Positions 8,755 to 17,862 of a DNA stretch of 64,000 nucleotides are shown here, piece after piece. Location of the stretch: positions 62,001-126,000 of the forward strand of contig CAMWJF010000002.1 of the NCBI GenBank assembly GCA_947174505.1, written 5' to 3'. Position numbers and translations under genes: made by a program. Numbering within the stretch: the first letter of the stretch is position 1; each line of letters starts with the position of its first letter. Source of the DNA: an uncultured Lachnospiraceae bacterium (GTDB taxonomy: Bacteria > Bacillota > Clostridia > Lachnospirales > Lachnospiraceae). The notes under the pieces were generated by a model. It was given only the letters and a program-made list of their open reading frames with translations, ran no database searches and was not told the DNA's origin.

Positions 8755-11352
8755 TTAGTAATGCATGAAGTCACTCTCACGCAGTATAATCATGTCCTCT
8801 TCATCATACCTCTTTGCGAGCAAAATATCCATAAAATGTTTCGGTGTTTTTTTATTGGCGTATCCGATCGCCTCATCCACCAGCTTCTTCACCTCGGCAA
8901 CCGTCACCTCGTGGTCGCTTGTCTGTCTGTCCGCAATCCGCGTGTGCAGGGCCAGAATGCCAAATTCATCGATAGAATACTCCTGATCCTCCGCATACCG
9001 CTTCGCATAGGCCACCAGCGCCTCATTGTCCAGAGGCTCAATATCCACTCTCAGATTAAAAATATCCGCAAGCGCGCTGTTTTTTGAAAGCAGCCCGTTC
9101 ACCTCCGCCTTAGTGCCTACAAGCAGCGCCAGCAGCCCCATGTTTTCCTTTTCAAGCACTTTCACCATGGATGCCGCGGTAGCCGCTTTCAGCCTGGCAG
9201 GCTCCGCAATAATCAGCGCGCCATTGTCCATCTTGGAGAAAGTTGCCTCCACATCCTTTTTATTCAGGACATGGCCTTCAATCTTCGCCACCTTCCCGGA
9301 AAAGTTGCTGTCATTGTACTGCATTTCCCGGATAAGCGCTTTTGCAAGGGACATTGTCGTGGTTTCTTCTTCCCCGGTGATCACGATATTGCCCGTACAG
9401 GATGCCAGACTCATATTATCCAGCGTATGAATCAGCTGTCTCCTCGATTTACGCTGATGCACATATTTTCCGAAAAGCTCCTGCTCTTCCGGGCTGAGTT
9501 CTCTGTCCTTCGCAGTTTCCCCCCCGGAATCGGCCTCTTCACTCTCCCGTGCCGGAGCGGCTTCTCCCGCAGCCCTTTCCGGCGAACCCTTCTCATCCGG
9601 CACCACAGGATCCGCGTCTTCCGAAACCTCTGTATCTTCCGGCTCCCGAACCGGCGCCTGTTCTTTCTCCTGGGCCGGAGCCACTTTCCTGGAAGGCGCT
9701 TTCTTATCCGGCTCATTATCCGGGAAAACTACTTTTCTCACATGCGGATTTTTGCTGGATTCTTTCATAATTGCCGCCATAAAGGCTTTCTCCAGCTCTT
9801 CCAGCAGGCCGTTCTTCGTAGCCTCGTCAAAACTCGCAAACAGGCTGCCCGTCTGCGCCAGAATATGCTGGCGGACATCCTCCATCCGCTTCTCCTCGTT
9901 GTCCTTTTTCATCTGTTCCCACTCAGCCATGATATCGTCAATGCTGAGCTGCCCGGTGATCTGCTTCTCCACCTTCTCTGCGTCCGGCAGTACAAAACTG
10001 ATCTGTCCGTCGTACTCCTGCGCCAGATACTTATCATACTCCGTAGGCTTGGAAGCCGCCATCGCCTGCTCCCTGAGCGCCCTGGCCTGCAGCCTCTCGG
10101 CCTCTCTCGTCATTTCCTCTATAATTTTCTGCGCGTCAAAGACGGCTGTGTCCTCCCGCACAATTTCTTCACTGGCCGCCTGCAGTTCCTCCTCATTTAA
10201 GGCGTTTACATTGGGCAGTTTCGCCGTCTCCTCCAGAAGCGGCGCAATGATCGTATCCGTGATCGACGGTTCCGTCCCCCGCCCTTCAGGCTCCGTTTCC
10301 GCCAGATCCTCAGGCTCTTCTGTTTCCGAAAGCGCAGGCACATCTGTCAAATCCCCCGGCGCATCCTCTTCTGTTTCATAGACGTCTTTGCCGCCCGGCT
10401 CTTCCTCCTCAAACTCTTCCGTATCTGCCGGCATGTCCGAAAAATTTTCCGGCTCCTGTATCCCGGCGGGGCGTTCCTCCTCATCGTCCAGAACTTCTTT
10501 CATGCTCTCCGCCAGAACCATCTGCAGATTGATGGTATTATACTGCCCCACATCCACTGTTTTGACTTCGGGCAGCTCCGTGGTGGGCGCCGCCAGCACA
10601 TCCTGCTCTTCCTCGCCGATTTCTGCCTGTCCGTGGCTGATCTCCTCCGCCACCTTCGTATCTCCCGGAACCTCGTCGGATACATCCTCATCCACTAGTT
10701 CCTCGTCCACATCCTCCCCGGCGCTTCTTCCCTCTATATAGGTGTCATACTTCTCCTGCTGCTCCGGGCTGAGCGGCTGGTGCAGCGCTTTTAACTCCAG
10801 CGCCTTGATCACATACCTCCCCTCACCGAACCAGAGGAACATTTCATCACATTCCTCCACGCACTTCGTGGTAAGACCGATGCGGTGATAGAGGTAAGCC
10901 AGCTCATACACCCACTTCTCTCTCGGCTCCCGCTTCTTAAACTCCTCCAGAACCGCTATCCGCTCCTCTATGCTGACGTCCAGCGCCTCATAAAGCCGGT
11001 ACTGCAAAACAAAGCGCCCCGTATCTCTCGGCGCAATCTGTACAAATTCCTTATAGTATTCGCTTGCCTGGTCGAACTCCCCCATCTTGATGCAAAGCTC
11101 ACACAGGGAATAGATGATGAGTCTGCCCGTAGGGTGCTTTTCATAAGCCATCAGCAGAATATCTTTGCTCTCCTGATACCGCCTGTTAATCTTATACAGA
11201 TCGCTGATCGTACACAGCATCATAACGCCCCTGACCCTGCGCCAGTCAATCTTATCCGCGATCTTCACCGCCTCCGCATACTCTCCCTCTGCTATCAGCG
11301 CTTTGATCTCGTCCGCGCTGGCTTTGTATTCAAACTTATCCAAGGTGCTCAC
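8755..11352 (-). CDS. TPR protein with acidic linker and degenerate CbxX/SpoVK-type AAA+ domain
   Basis: Protein of 865 aa, GTG start. Residues ~1-200 form TPR-like helical repeats (RYQESKDILLMAYEKHP, GEFDQASEYYKEF). Residues ~210-600 are a low-complexity Glu/Asp/Pro-rich linker with short conserved helices. Residues ~640-865 resemble a CbxX/SpoVK AAA+ module, but the Walker A lysine is missing (GEEETTT) and Walker B reads LIIAEPA instead of IDEA. It probably acts as a scaffold or sensor rather than an ATPase. A good promoter lies upstream, and glgB follows 54 bases downstream, perhaps in the same transcript. Function unknown. Confidence 0.7.
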   Translation of the reverse strand: MSTLDKFEYKASADEIKALIAEGEYAEAVKIADKIDWRRVRGVMMLCTISDLYKINRRYQESKDILLMAYEKHPTGRLIIYSLCELCIKMGEFDQASEYYKEFVQIAPRDTGRFVLQYRLYEALDVSIEERIAVLEEFKKREPREKWVYELAYLYHRIGLTTKCVEECDEMFLWFGEGRYVIKALELKALHQPLSPEQQEKYDTYIEGRSAGEDVDEELVDEDVSDEVPGDTKVAEEISHGQAEIGEEEQDVLAAPTTELPEVKTVDVGQYNTINLQMVLAESMKEVLDDEEERPAGIQEPENFSDMPADTEEFEEEEPGGKDVYETEEDAPGDLTDVPALSETEEPEDLAETEPEGRGTEPSITDTIIAPLLEETAKLPNVNALNEEELQAASEEIVREDTAVFDAQKIIEEMTREAERLQARALREQAMAASKPTEYDKYLAQEYDGQISFVLPDAEKVEKQITGQLSIDDIMAEWEQMKKDNEEKRMEDVRQHILAQTGSLFASFDEATKNGLLEELEKAFMAAIMKESSKNPHVRKVVFPDNEPDKKAPSRKVAPAQEKEQAPVREPEDTEVSEDADPVVPDEKGSPERAAGEAAPARESEEADSGGETAKDRELSPEEQELFGKYVHQRKSRRQLIHTLDNMSLASCTGNIVITGEEETTTMSLAKALIREMQYNDSNFSGKVAKIEGHVLNKKDVEATFSKMDNGALIIAEPARLKAATAASMVKVLEKENMGLLALLVGTKAEVNGLLSKNSALADIFNLRVDIEPLDNEALVAYAKRYAEDQEYSIDEFGILALHTRIADRQTSDHEVTVAEVKKLVDEAIGYANKKTPKHFMDILLAKRYDEEDMIILRESDFMHY

Positions 11353-11410
11353 CTCATCAACGTACTTTTACCGTTTTATCCGACTACATAATGACCCTAT
11401 TATCTGTTTC

Positions 11411-11439
11411 AGTTTACCATAGTCCCTAATTAATGTAAA
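11411..11439 (-). promoter_or_regulatory. sigma-A promoter of the TPR/AAA-like gene
   Basis: On the minus strand TTTACA (11434-11439), a 17-base spacer and TAAACT (11411-11416) lie about 60 bases before the GTG start. Confidence 0.55.
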
Positions 11440-11533
11440 CAAAATCTGTCGAAAAAAAGCACCTCCGCTCCCAATATATGGAACTGTTTTACTACAAAAT
11501 CACCTTATCTTGTATTTTTTCAGGATATTTCCC

Positions 11534-12400
11534 TCACTTCCGCAACCGCAGAAGCCGGTTGGAAAGCTCTGTAAACCGTTCTAAAGTAAATGTTTCCCCG
11601 CGCACCGTTGGCAAAAGCCCCATCTCTTCCAGTACCGTTTCCACCTGCCCCCTGGTTACACTTAAGCCCCCCGCATTGGCAAGACCGTTGACCAGCGTTT
11701 TCCGCCGCTGGTTAAAGGACGCCCGGATCACGGCAAACAGGAAAGCCTCGTCAGCCGCTTCCACCGGCGGCTTCTCATATCTCGTCAGCCGCACCACGGT
11801 ACTGTCCACATTGGGACGCGGCAAAAAGCAGGATGCGGGCACCTTTGCAACCGTTTCCGGCTTCGCGTAATACTGCACCGCCAGCGACAGCGCCCCATAT
11901 TCCTTGGAACCCGGTCCGGTCTGCATACGCTCCGCCACCTCGCTCTGTACCATGACCGTAATGCTCGCAAGCGGCATCCGGCTCTCAAAAAGCGCCATAA
12001 TAATCGGCGTCGTAATATAGTAGGGAAGGTTTGCCACCACCTTAATGGAACGACCGCCGCTTTTTTCCGCCAGCGCGGCGAGATCCACCTTCAATATATC
12101 CTCGCACAAAACGGTAACATTATCATAAGGGGACAGGGTCTCCTCCAGAATCGGAATCAGCCCCCTGTCAATTTCCACGGCGATTACCTGCCCCGCCGCC
12201 TCCGCCAGATACTGCGTCATGGTACCGATTCCCGGCCCGATCTCCAAGACGCAGTCCTCCTCTGTAATCCGGGCCGCCTCCACAATCTTTGCAAGAATGT
12301 TGGCGTCGATCAGAAAATTCTGCCCGTATTTCTTCTGCATACGGAACTGATATTTCCTGAGTATCTCCGATGTGTTTGTAAAATTTCCTAAATCCGCCAT
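11534..12400 (-). CDS. rsmA: 16S rRNA (adenine1518/1519-N6,N6) dimethyltransferase
   Basis: Protein of 288 aa (KsgA family) that dimethylates two adjacent adenines in the 3' hairpin of 16S rRNA during small-subunit assembly. It shows the family entry motif KKYGQNFLID, the SAM-binding EIGPGIGTMT, and catalytic NLPYYITTPI. The longest frame starts 17 codons earlier, but AGAGG sits just before ATG at 12400 and the protein there matches the usual family length. It follows tatD on the same strand, a common arrangement in Firmicutes. Confidence 0.95.
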   Translation of the reverse strand: MADLGNFTNTSEILRKYQFRMQKKYGQNFLIDANILAKIVEAARITEEDCVLEIGPGIGTMTQYLAEAAGQVIAVEIDRGLIPILEETLSPYDNVTVLCEDILKVDLAALAEKSGGRSIKVVANLPYYITTPIIMALFESRMPLASITVMVQSEVAERMQTGPGSKEYGALSLAVQYYAKPETVAKVPASCFLPRPNVDSTVVRLTRYEKPPVEAADEAFLFAVIRASFNQRRKTLVNGLANAGGLSVTRGQVETVLEEMGLLPTVRGETFTLERFTELSNRLLRLRK

Positions 12401-12459
12401 ATCTACCTCTCTTACTGTCGGGACTAACGGTGCAGGGCGCGCCGCCCGCAAAGGCGCTT

Positions 12460-13239
12460 TCAGCGCTTTTCCGCCGTTACGTTAAACAACCTTCTCGCGT
12501 TGCGCTCTGTGGTTTCCACCACTTCCTCGTACGATATCCCTTTCAGCTCCGCAATGGCCCCGGCCACATAGGGAAGGTTCAACGAAGAATTGCGCTCTCC
12601 CCGGTGCGGCTCCGGCGAAAGGTAGGGACTGTCCGTCTCCAGAAGAATTTTATCCATCGGAATATACTGCACAGCCTCTTTCAGCTTCTTCGCATTCTTA
12701 AAGGTAATAACGCCGCCGATGCCAAAATAAAAGTCCATATTCAAATAGTCCCTGGCCGTCTCCTTCGTATAGGAAAAGCAGTGCACCACGCCGCCAATCT
12801 CGCCCGCCCGATGCGCCTGCATGATATCCAGCGTATCCTTCGCCGCCTCTCTGGAATGGATAATAACAGGGAGCTTTACCTCCCTCGCAAGCAGAAGCTG
12901 TCTGGCAAACCACTCCTTCTGCAGGGATACCGCAGGCTCCGGATAATGGTAATCCAGCCCTGTCTCGCCCACTGCCACGATCTTCTCATGCCCGCACAGC
13001 GCGCGCAGCCGCTCCATGCCTTCCTCCGAAAGCTCCTCCACTTCGCTGGGATGCACACCCACCGCCCCGTATATAAAAGAATACCGTTCCGCCAGCCTCA
13101 CGGTCGCCTCGCTCCCGGCAAGACTGGCGCCTATATTGATCACCGTGCCGATCCCCCGCTCCCCAAAAGAGGCAAGCAGCTCCTCCCTGTCTCCATCAAA
13201 TTCCTCATCATCATAATGCGCGTGACTTTCAAAAATCAT
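12460..13239 (-). CDS. tatD: TatD-family metal-dependent deoxyribonuclease
   Basis: Protein of 259 aa with the TIM-barrel TatD metal ligands: HxH in ESHAHYDDEEF near the N-terminus, GETGLDYH (Glu), IIHSREA (His), VVHCFSYT (His) and LLETDSPYL (Asp). Members are 3'-5' exonucleases or DNA-repair-associated hydrolases. The start at 13239 is preceded by AGGAG. It lies 59 bases before rsmA and is probably the first gene of that leftward operon. Confidence 0.92.
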   Translation of the reverse strand: MIFESHAHYDDEEFDGDREELLASFGERGIGTVINIGASLAGSEATVRLAERYSFIYGAVGVHPSEVEELSEEGMERLRALCGHEKIVAVGETGLDYHYPEPAVSLQKEWFARQLLLAREVKLPVIIHSREAAKDTLDIMQAHRAGEIGGVVHCFSYTKETARDYLNMDFYFGIGGVITFKNAKKLKEAVQYIPMDKILLETDSPYLSPEPHRGERNSSLNLPYVAGAIAELKGISYEEVVETTERNARRLFNVTAEKR

Positions 13240-13362
13240 AAAACCGCTCCTTTTCCAGCAAAGTCCAACCATTTAAACCTGTGAATAATGTATCATTACA
13301 GCCTATCAAATGCAAATACTAAAAAATTTTGAAATATTCTTAAAATTTCTTTAAAAAAGTAC

Positions 13363-13391
13363 TTGCATTACGGAAAACATTATACTATAAT
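13363..13391 (+). promoter_or_regulatory. promoter of tRNA-Lys
   Basis: TTGCAT, a 17-base spacer and a perfect TATAAT lie about 70 bases upstream of the tRNA, as expected for a strong stable-RNA promoter. Confidence 0.8.
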
Positions 13392-13462
13392 GATTCTTGC
13401 GTTGGTTCGAAGGGCATGGAAAATTTCTTTTTCAGCTGTTCGGCCACTACAAAAGAAGACAT

Positions 13463-13535
13463 GCACCGCTAGCTCAGTTGGTAGAGCACCTGACTCTTAA
13501 TCAGGGTGTCCAGGGTTCGAGCCCCTGGCGGTGCA
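13463..13535 (+). tRNA. tRNA-Lys(CTT)
   Basis: 73-base cloverleaf. Acceptor GCACCGC pairs with GCGGTGC with discriminator A. The D arm is GCTC-AGTTGGTA-GAGC, the anticodon arm CCTGA-CTCTTAA-TCAGG (anticodon CTT), and the T arm CAGGG-TTCGAGC-CCCTG. The 3' CCA is not encoded. It reads rightward between two leftward operons. Confidence 0.97.
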
Positions 13536-13603
13536 CTGAGAAGGACTGTTTTTGGAGACGCAAGTGCTCTGGGGACGGTTCTTTTACTTTTCGCCCGGCT
13601 CAG

Positions 13604-15079
13604 TCATCTGTACAAGTCCATCCACGGCGCTGCAATCGAGAGCGACCCGAACGCCTCCTTTTCCACTTCCTGCACAATCCCCTCCTTACTCACACGAATC
13701 AGCCTGTCAGCCAAAGACATGGAGTCCGCCAGATTAATGGTCAGAATCACCACAGCCATTCCTTTATCCAGCAGCATCTCCATCATTTTCCAGATCAGTA
13801 CCCGGTGCGTCAGATCCGCCCCCTTAAAGGGCTGGACGCACACCACCACTTTCGGTTTTTGCAGCAGAACCCTCGTATATACAAGCTGGTATCTCTGCTT
13901 TTCCCCAAGCGCCTCCACCGGCATGGAAAAAACGTCCTCCCCCAGACTTTCCGCATATTCTCTTCTGACGCTGTTTTTCATGCGTGCGTTTTTCCATATA
14001 CCCGGCACCCGGCGGGACAATCCCATACACAGATTATCCAGATAACTCATCCCCTGAAACACCATCGTTTTGGTAGGATCAGCGGAGATCAGCGCAAGGT
14101 CTTTGCAGGAAACGGGATGAATCGGCCTGCCATCCATACATAATTTCCCCTCCTTGGGCTTCCTGTCGCCGCAGAGCACGGACAGAATATCCCTGAGCAC
14201 CTGCTCGTCCAGATTCTGGACCACCAGACACTCCCCCTCGTAGACCCCCATCGTAAAATCCGTAAGCGCCTCCCCCGCAACGTGGGAGAGGGCCAAAACC
14301 GCTTTCTTTTGCTGTCTCACAGCATTGCGCTGCCTCATATGGTACCGTATCATCTTATCAAACTCCATCGTGTAGCTCTGCACGATTTTACTCTTCATCT
14401 CCGCCCGCTGCGCCACCTTCTGAATCCGCCCGTTGGAAAATAGCGCCACCCTGTCGCAGACCTCCATGATTTCCTCCAGATGCAGGCTGATATAGAGAAA
14501 AGAAAAGCCCTGGCCCGCATAGTGCTGCATGATTTCATAAAGTTTGGCCAGCTCCTCCCCGTTTATCACCGTGCCTATCTCGTGCAGCACAATCAGGCGG
14601 TATCCCGCCACCACCGCCCGCAGAAGCTCCACCGTCACGCGCTCGAAGGCGGACAGCTTATCCACATAGGCATCCGCCGGAATCTGCACGCCGATATCCT
14701 TCATAAAAGGCGTCAGCTGCCTCTGCAACAGTCTGTTTTTAATCACATTCTGGCGAAACCCCTGCCGGAGTACAAAAATATTGTCGGAAACCGTCATATG
14801 CTCCACCAGCCTGCTGTGAGCGTCGATCACGCCGATCCTGTTTACGGATCTGCGCGTGCTCTTCCAGGAGTTGACGCGTTCGCCGCAATAATATACATGC
14901 CCGTCATAGAGAGGCATATTGGTCTGCATAAGCTGCAAAAGGGCCTGTAATCCGTGCGCGCTTATCGGAATCATTCCCATAATTTCACCCCGGTAAATCT
15001 GTAGGTTGAAATCCTCCAGCTGCTTGCTTCCCTTATCCAAATAGGTCACCCGCTCCATGCGGAATACTTCCTGTCTCAT
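13604..15079 (-). CDS. RbsA-like tandem ABC protein lacking ATPase motifs (pseudo-ATPase)
   Basis: Protein of 491 aa that aligns end to end with RbsA/MglA sugar-importer ATPases, but both nucleotide-binding domains are degenerate. In NBD1, Walker A is replaced by MIPISAHGLQA, the signature by LSAFERVTVE, Walker B by IVLHEIGT, and the H-loop histidine is shifted (YISLHLEE). In NBD2 the corresponding segments are NLDEQVLRD, LGEKQRYQL and VVVCVQPFKGAD. It cannot plausibly hydrolyse ATP in the usual way. The ATG at 15079 has AGGGGA seven bases before it. It follows the YesM-like kinase gene, so a role in signalling or in regulating the neighbouring importer is inferred. Confidence 0.8.
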   Translation of the reverse strand: MRQEVFRMERVTYLDKGSKQLEDFNLQIYRGEIMGMIPISAHGLQALLQLMQTNMPLYDGHVYYCGERVNSWKSTRRSVNRIGVIDAHSRLVEHMTVSDNIFVLRQGFRQNVIKNRLLQRQLTPFMKDIGVQIPADAYVDKLSAFERVTVELLRAVVAGYRLIVLHEIGTVINGEELAKLYEIMQHYAGQGFSFLYISLHLEEIMEVCDRVALFSNGRIQKVAQRAEMKSKIVQSYTMEFDKMIRYHMRQRNAVRQQKKAVLALSHVAGEALTDFTMGVYEGECLVVQNLDEQVLRDILSVLCGDRKPKEGKLCMDGRPIHPVSCKDLALISADPTKTMVFQGMSYLDNLCMGLSRRVPGIWKNARMKNSVRREYAESLGEDVFSMPVEALGEKQRYQLVYTRVLLQKPKVVVCVQPFKGADLTHRVLIWKMMEMLLDKGMAVVILTINLADSMSLADRLIRVSKEGIVQEVEKEAFGSLSIAAPWMDLYR

Positions 15080-15099
15080 GCCAAATCCCCTGACCGTTC

Positions 15100-16113
15100 T
15101 CAATCCCGCTGGAACGGAATCGTTACCTCCACATCTGTTCCCTTCTGCGGCACGGAATACACATGCAGTCCGTACTCTTCCCCAAAAATCAGATGGATTC
15201 TGCTGTTTACATTGGCAAGCGCGATGCCTCCCTTTCGCTCTTCCCCATGAATCAGCTCGTTTCCGTCACGTCCCAGCCTGCGGTTCAGCTTCGCCAGCGT
15301 TTCCTCGTCCATGCCTACCCCGTCGTCGGAAATCCTGATTAGGAGCCTGTCCTGTGTCCGCTCAAACTGAATCCTGAGATTGCCGGTCCCTACTTTCAGT
15401 TCCGTCCCGTGAATAATGCTGTTTTCCAGAATCGGCTGTAACGTCAGTTTGGGAATCTTACATCCCATGATATCCTCCCAATCCTCCGCGTCATAATCAA
15501 TATGAAGCTGCAACCGCTCGCCAAACCGGTATTTCTGGATCAGGAAATAGGTCTCGCAGTTATCCAGCTCATCCTGTACTGTCACCAGATTTTCTATGTT
15601 GGTTATCGTATAGCGGAAAAATTTAGCCAGCGCCTCCGTCATGTCCGCCACGCCGGAAAGCCCCGCAATCAGCGCTTCTCCCCGGATGCTCTCCAATGTA
15701 TTATAAAGAAAATGGGGATTGATCTGATTCTGCAGAGCCAGATACTGCGCCTGTCTTTTATTTAAATCCATCATTTTCGGGGAACGCAGAATCTTTTCGA
15801 TTTCATCCATCTGCAGCTTCATGGACGGGCTTTGAAAAACTTGCGCGAAGTCCCGGCTCTCCGTCAGATAGCCTTCCAGAAAACGCTGTACCAGAAGCTC
15901 GGAGCGCCTATAAGGTAAAACCACGCCAAACCACACAGCCAGAAAATACAGCAGCGCAATCAATACATGGATGCCCGCCCGGAACATGGTCTCCTCGCCA
16001 TGCAGACCAAGCAGTACATTCCGAACGGCCTCCTCCGCAAAATAGAGGAATATAATCATCCCGATCAGCAGCGCCCTGTTTGATATATACTTTAACCGAT
16101 ACTCTTCCCTCAT
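15100..16113 (-). CDS. YesM/LytS-type sensor histidine kinase
   Basis: Protein of 337 aa. Two membrane helices (about residues 13-33 and 45-67) are separated by only a short loop, so it has almost no extracellular sensor domain. A His_kinase domain follows with phospho-acceptor His-134 in NPHFLYNTLES, and a HATPase domain with ISDDGVGMDEE and GGIALANVNSR. Its tiny external loop suggests that it senses through a membrane or partner protein, perhaps the importer or the pseudo-ATPase. The gene is separated from the upstream regulator by about a dozen bases, and its ribosome site lies in that gap. Confidence 0.9.
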   Translation of the reverse strand: MREEYRLKYISNRALLIGMIIFLYFAEEAVRNVLLGLHGEETMFRAGIHVLIALLYFLAVWFGVVLPYRRSELLVQRFLEGYLTESRDFAQVFQSPSMKLQMDEIEKILRSPKMMDLNKRQAQYLALQNQINPHFLYNTLESIRGEALIAGLSGVADMTEALAKFFRYTITNIENLVTVQDELDNCETYFLIQKYRFGERLQLHIDYDAEDWEDIMGCKIPKLTLQPILENSIIHGTELKVGTGNLRIQFERTQDRLLIRISDDGVGMDEETLAKLNRRLGRDGNELIHGEERKGGIALANVNSRIHLIFGEEYGLHVYSVPQKGTDVEVTIPFQRD

Positions 16114-16125
16114 CCGGCGCTTCTC

Positions 16126-17730
16126 CTATCCGTACATCTTTCGGTAAACCGTGGGTTTTACCCCCGTTGTCTTCTCAAAGGTATGCGTAAAATGCTTCAG
16201 GTCATTGTAACCCACCTGCTGACAGATTTTAGACACCGGAATATTCGTTTCCCGCAGCAGGATTTTCGCCTGCTCCATACGGACGCCAATCAGGTATTTG
16301 GCAAACCCCTCTCCCTCCACCTTTTTGAAAAGCACGCTGAAATAGGCCGCGCTCAGGCCAACCGCACCGCTCACTTCCTCCTGCGTGATCGGCTCGCTGT
16401 AATGATTCTGGATATACTGCTTGGCCATACGGATGGGGCGCACCGTATCGGCCTCGCGCTTCTGGCACATTTCCTCCACATACTCCGTCTGCAGCGCAGT
16501 AAGCCGGGCAAGCAGTTCGTCCATACTGCCGCACACGGAGCATCGCTGCTCAAATTCCTTAAATGCCTCCGCCCTGTTTTTGACGTCCACCTGACTGAGG
16601 AAAAGGCGTGCCGCCGAGTAAATCAGCTCCCTCACCTCGAAGCCCCTGACGTCCCGCACCTCCAGTATCGTCTGCCGCATCTGCGCGGCCGCCTCTTCCG
16701 CCTCCTCCACGCTCATCACCTCGATGGCATGAACGATCTGCCTCACATATTTCTCCAGAATATTCTGCTCATGGATCGCGGAAGCAGCCGGTACCCGCTC
16801 CAAAAGCTTTCCCGTCCCTCTCAGCAGCCTGTCTTCTATAATAAGTGCCGCCTGCCCAACAGACTCTGTCAACCCACCCGCGTCCTTCGCAGCGTTCCCC
16901 AGAGCCGCCGTAAACATGACAGGTCCGAAAATTCCTTTCTCACTCTCCAGCTGATTCAGACAGTCACGGAATATGCGCCGTATCTCCTCCGTCCTTTCAC
17001 TCTCATAATTTAAAAAGCCGATACATCCCGAACCTTTTATTCCTGCCACAAATTCCCTGCACCGGGAGCGGAAGCTGTTCTCCAAAATACTCTGCACCTT
17101 GCCAAGGATCAGGTCAATACCCGCCCTGCCGATCTCCCCGTCACAGTCAACCTTAATCAGAAACCCCTGAAAAATCCCCTCCTCCACATGAAGATAATAT
17201 TTCTCCCGCAGTTCTTCTAAAGAGGGCTTCCAAGCCGGTTCCTCCGTCAGGCGGTTTAACAGATTCGTCCGAAAAAGACGTATGTCCGCCTCGCTTTTCT
17301 GCTGTATCCGCCGCCGGTCCTCCGCCTGCCGCCTTCCGTCGCGTATCCGCTCTCCCAATTTTTGCAGCGTGCCGGTCAGCTCCTCCTTATTGATCGGCTT
17401 TAACAGATAGTCTCCCACACCGAATTTAATCGCAGTCTGCGCGTAGGCAAAATGCGCGTACCCGCTGATAATGATAATTTCCAGATTTTCTTCGCTTTCC
17501 TTTACCTTCTCAATCAGCTCCAGCCCGCTGTAGCCCGGCATTCTGATATCCGTGATCAGAATGTCGGGCGTTAAGCGTTCTACCAGCTCGCAGGCCTCCA
17601 GACCGTTATGGGCAACACCCACAACCTCCATGCGGAGCGCGTCACAGTCTATCAGCGCTTCGATCAGCTGGCAGATGCGCTCCTCATCGTCCGCGATCAT
17701 AACCTTTAACGTTTCGCCATACTCGTTCAA
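16126..17730 (-). CDS. YesN-type response regulator with AraC HTH
   Basis: About 534 aa. The receiver domain begins KVMIADDEERI, with the phospho-acceptor Asp in LITDIRMPGYSG and conserved Lys in YLLKPINK. A middle region of roughly 250 residues precedes two AraC helix-turn-helix motifs at the C-terminus (GLSAAYFSVLFKK and VGYNDLKHFTHTFEKTTG). It presumably activates the adjacent sugar-importer genes. A TTG start at 17730 after GAGGCGGGGG is preferred; ATG at 17700 is an alternative. The longer frame reaching 17814 would span a hairpin and is unlikely. Confidence 0.88.
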   Translation of the reverse strand: MNEYGETLKVMIADDEERICQLIEALIDCDALRMEVVGVAHNGLEACELVERLTPDILITDIRMPGYSGLELIEKVKESEENLEIIIISGYAHFAYAQTAIKFGVGDYLLKPINKEELTGTLQKLGERIRDGRRQAEDRRRIQQKSEADIRLFRTNLLNRLTEEPAWKPSLEELREKYYLHVEEGIFQGFLIKVDCDGEIGRAGIDLILGKVQSILENSFRSRCREFVAGIKGSGCIGFLNYESERTEEIRRIFRDCLNQLESEKGIFGPVMFTAALGNAAKDAGGLTESVGQAALIIEDRLLRGTGKLLERVPAASAIHEQNILEKYVRQIVHAIEVMSVEEAEEAAAQMRQTILEVRDVRGFEVRELIYSAARLFLSQVDVKNRAEAFKEFEQRCSVCGSMDELLARLTALQTEYVEEMCQKREADTVRPIRMAKQYIQNHYSEPITQEEVSGAVGLSAAYFSVLFKKVEGEGFAKYLIGVRMEQAKILLRETNIPVSKICQQVGYNDLKHFTHTFEKTTGVKPTVYRKMYG

Positions 17731-17776
17731 TCCATAACCCCCGCCTCTAAACCCGAATTCCTTGTACTGCCAAGAA

Positions 17777-17799
17777 AACCGCCGGAAACTCCGACGGTT
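17777..17799 (-). terminator. hairpin between the binding-protein and response-regulator genes
   Basis: On the minus strand AACCGTCGGA pairs with TCCGGCGGTT (one G-T pair), followed by TTCTTGG. A weak U-tail suggests partial termination or attenuation that would lower regulator expression relative to the transport genes. Confidence 0.45.
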
Positions 17800-17862
17800 C
17801 TCTCTGTTATTCAATTATAACACAACTATCCGGACTCGCAAACTCGCTTTCTTTTGCAGCCC

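Noticed and set aside
13463-13535. tRNA-Lys as an integration site for a mobile element
   Set aside because: No integrase, no repeat of the tRNA 3' end and no foreign-looking block beside it were found.
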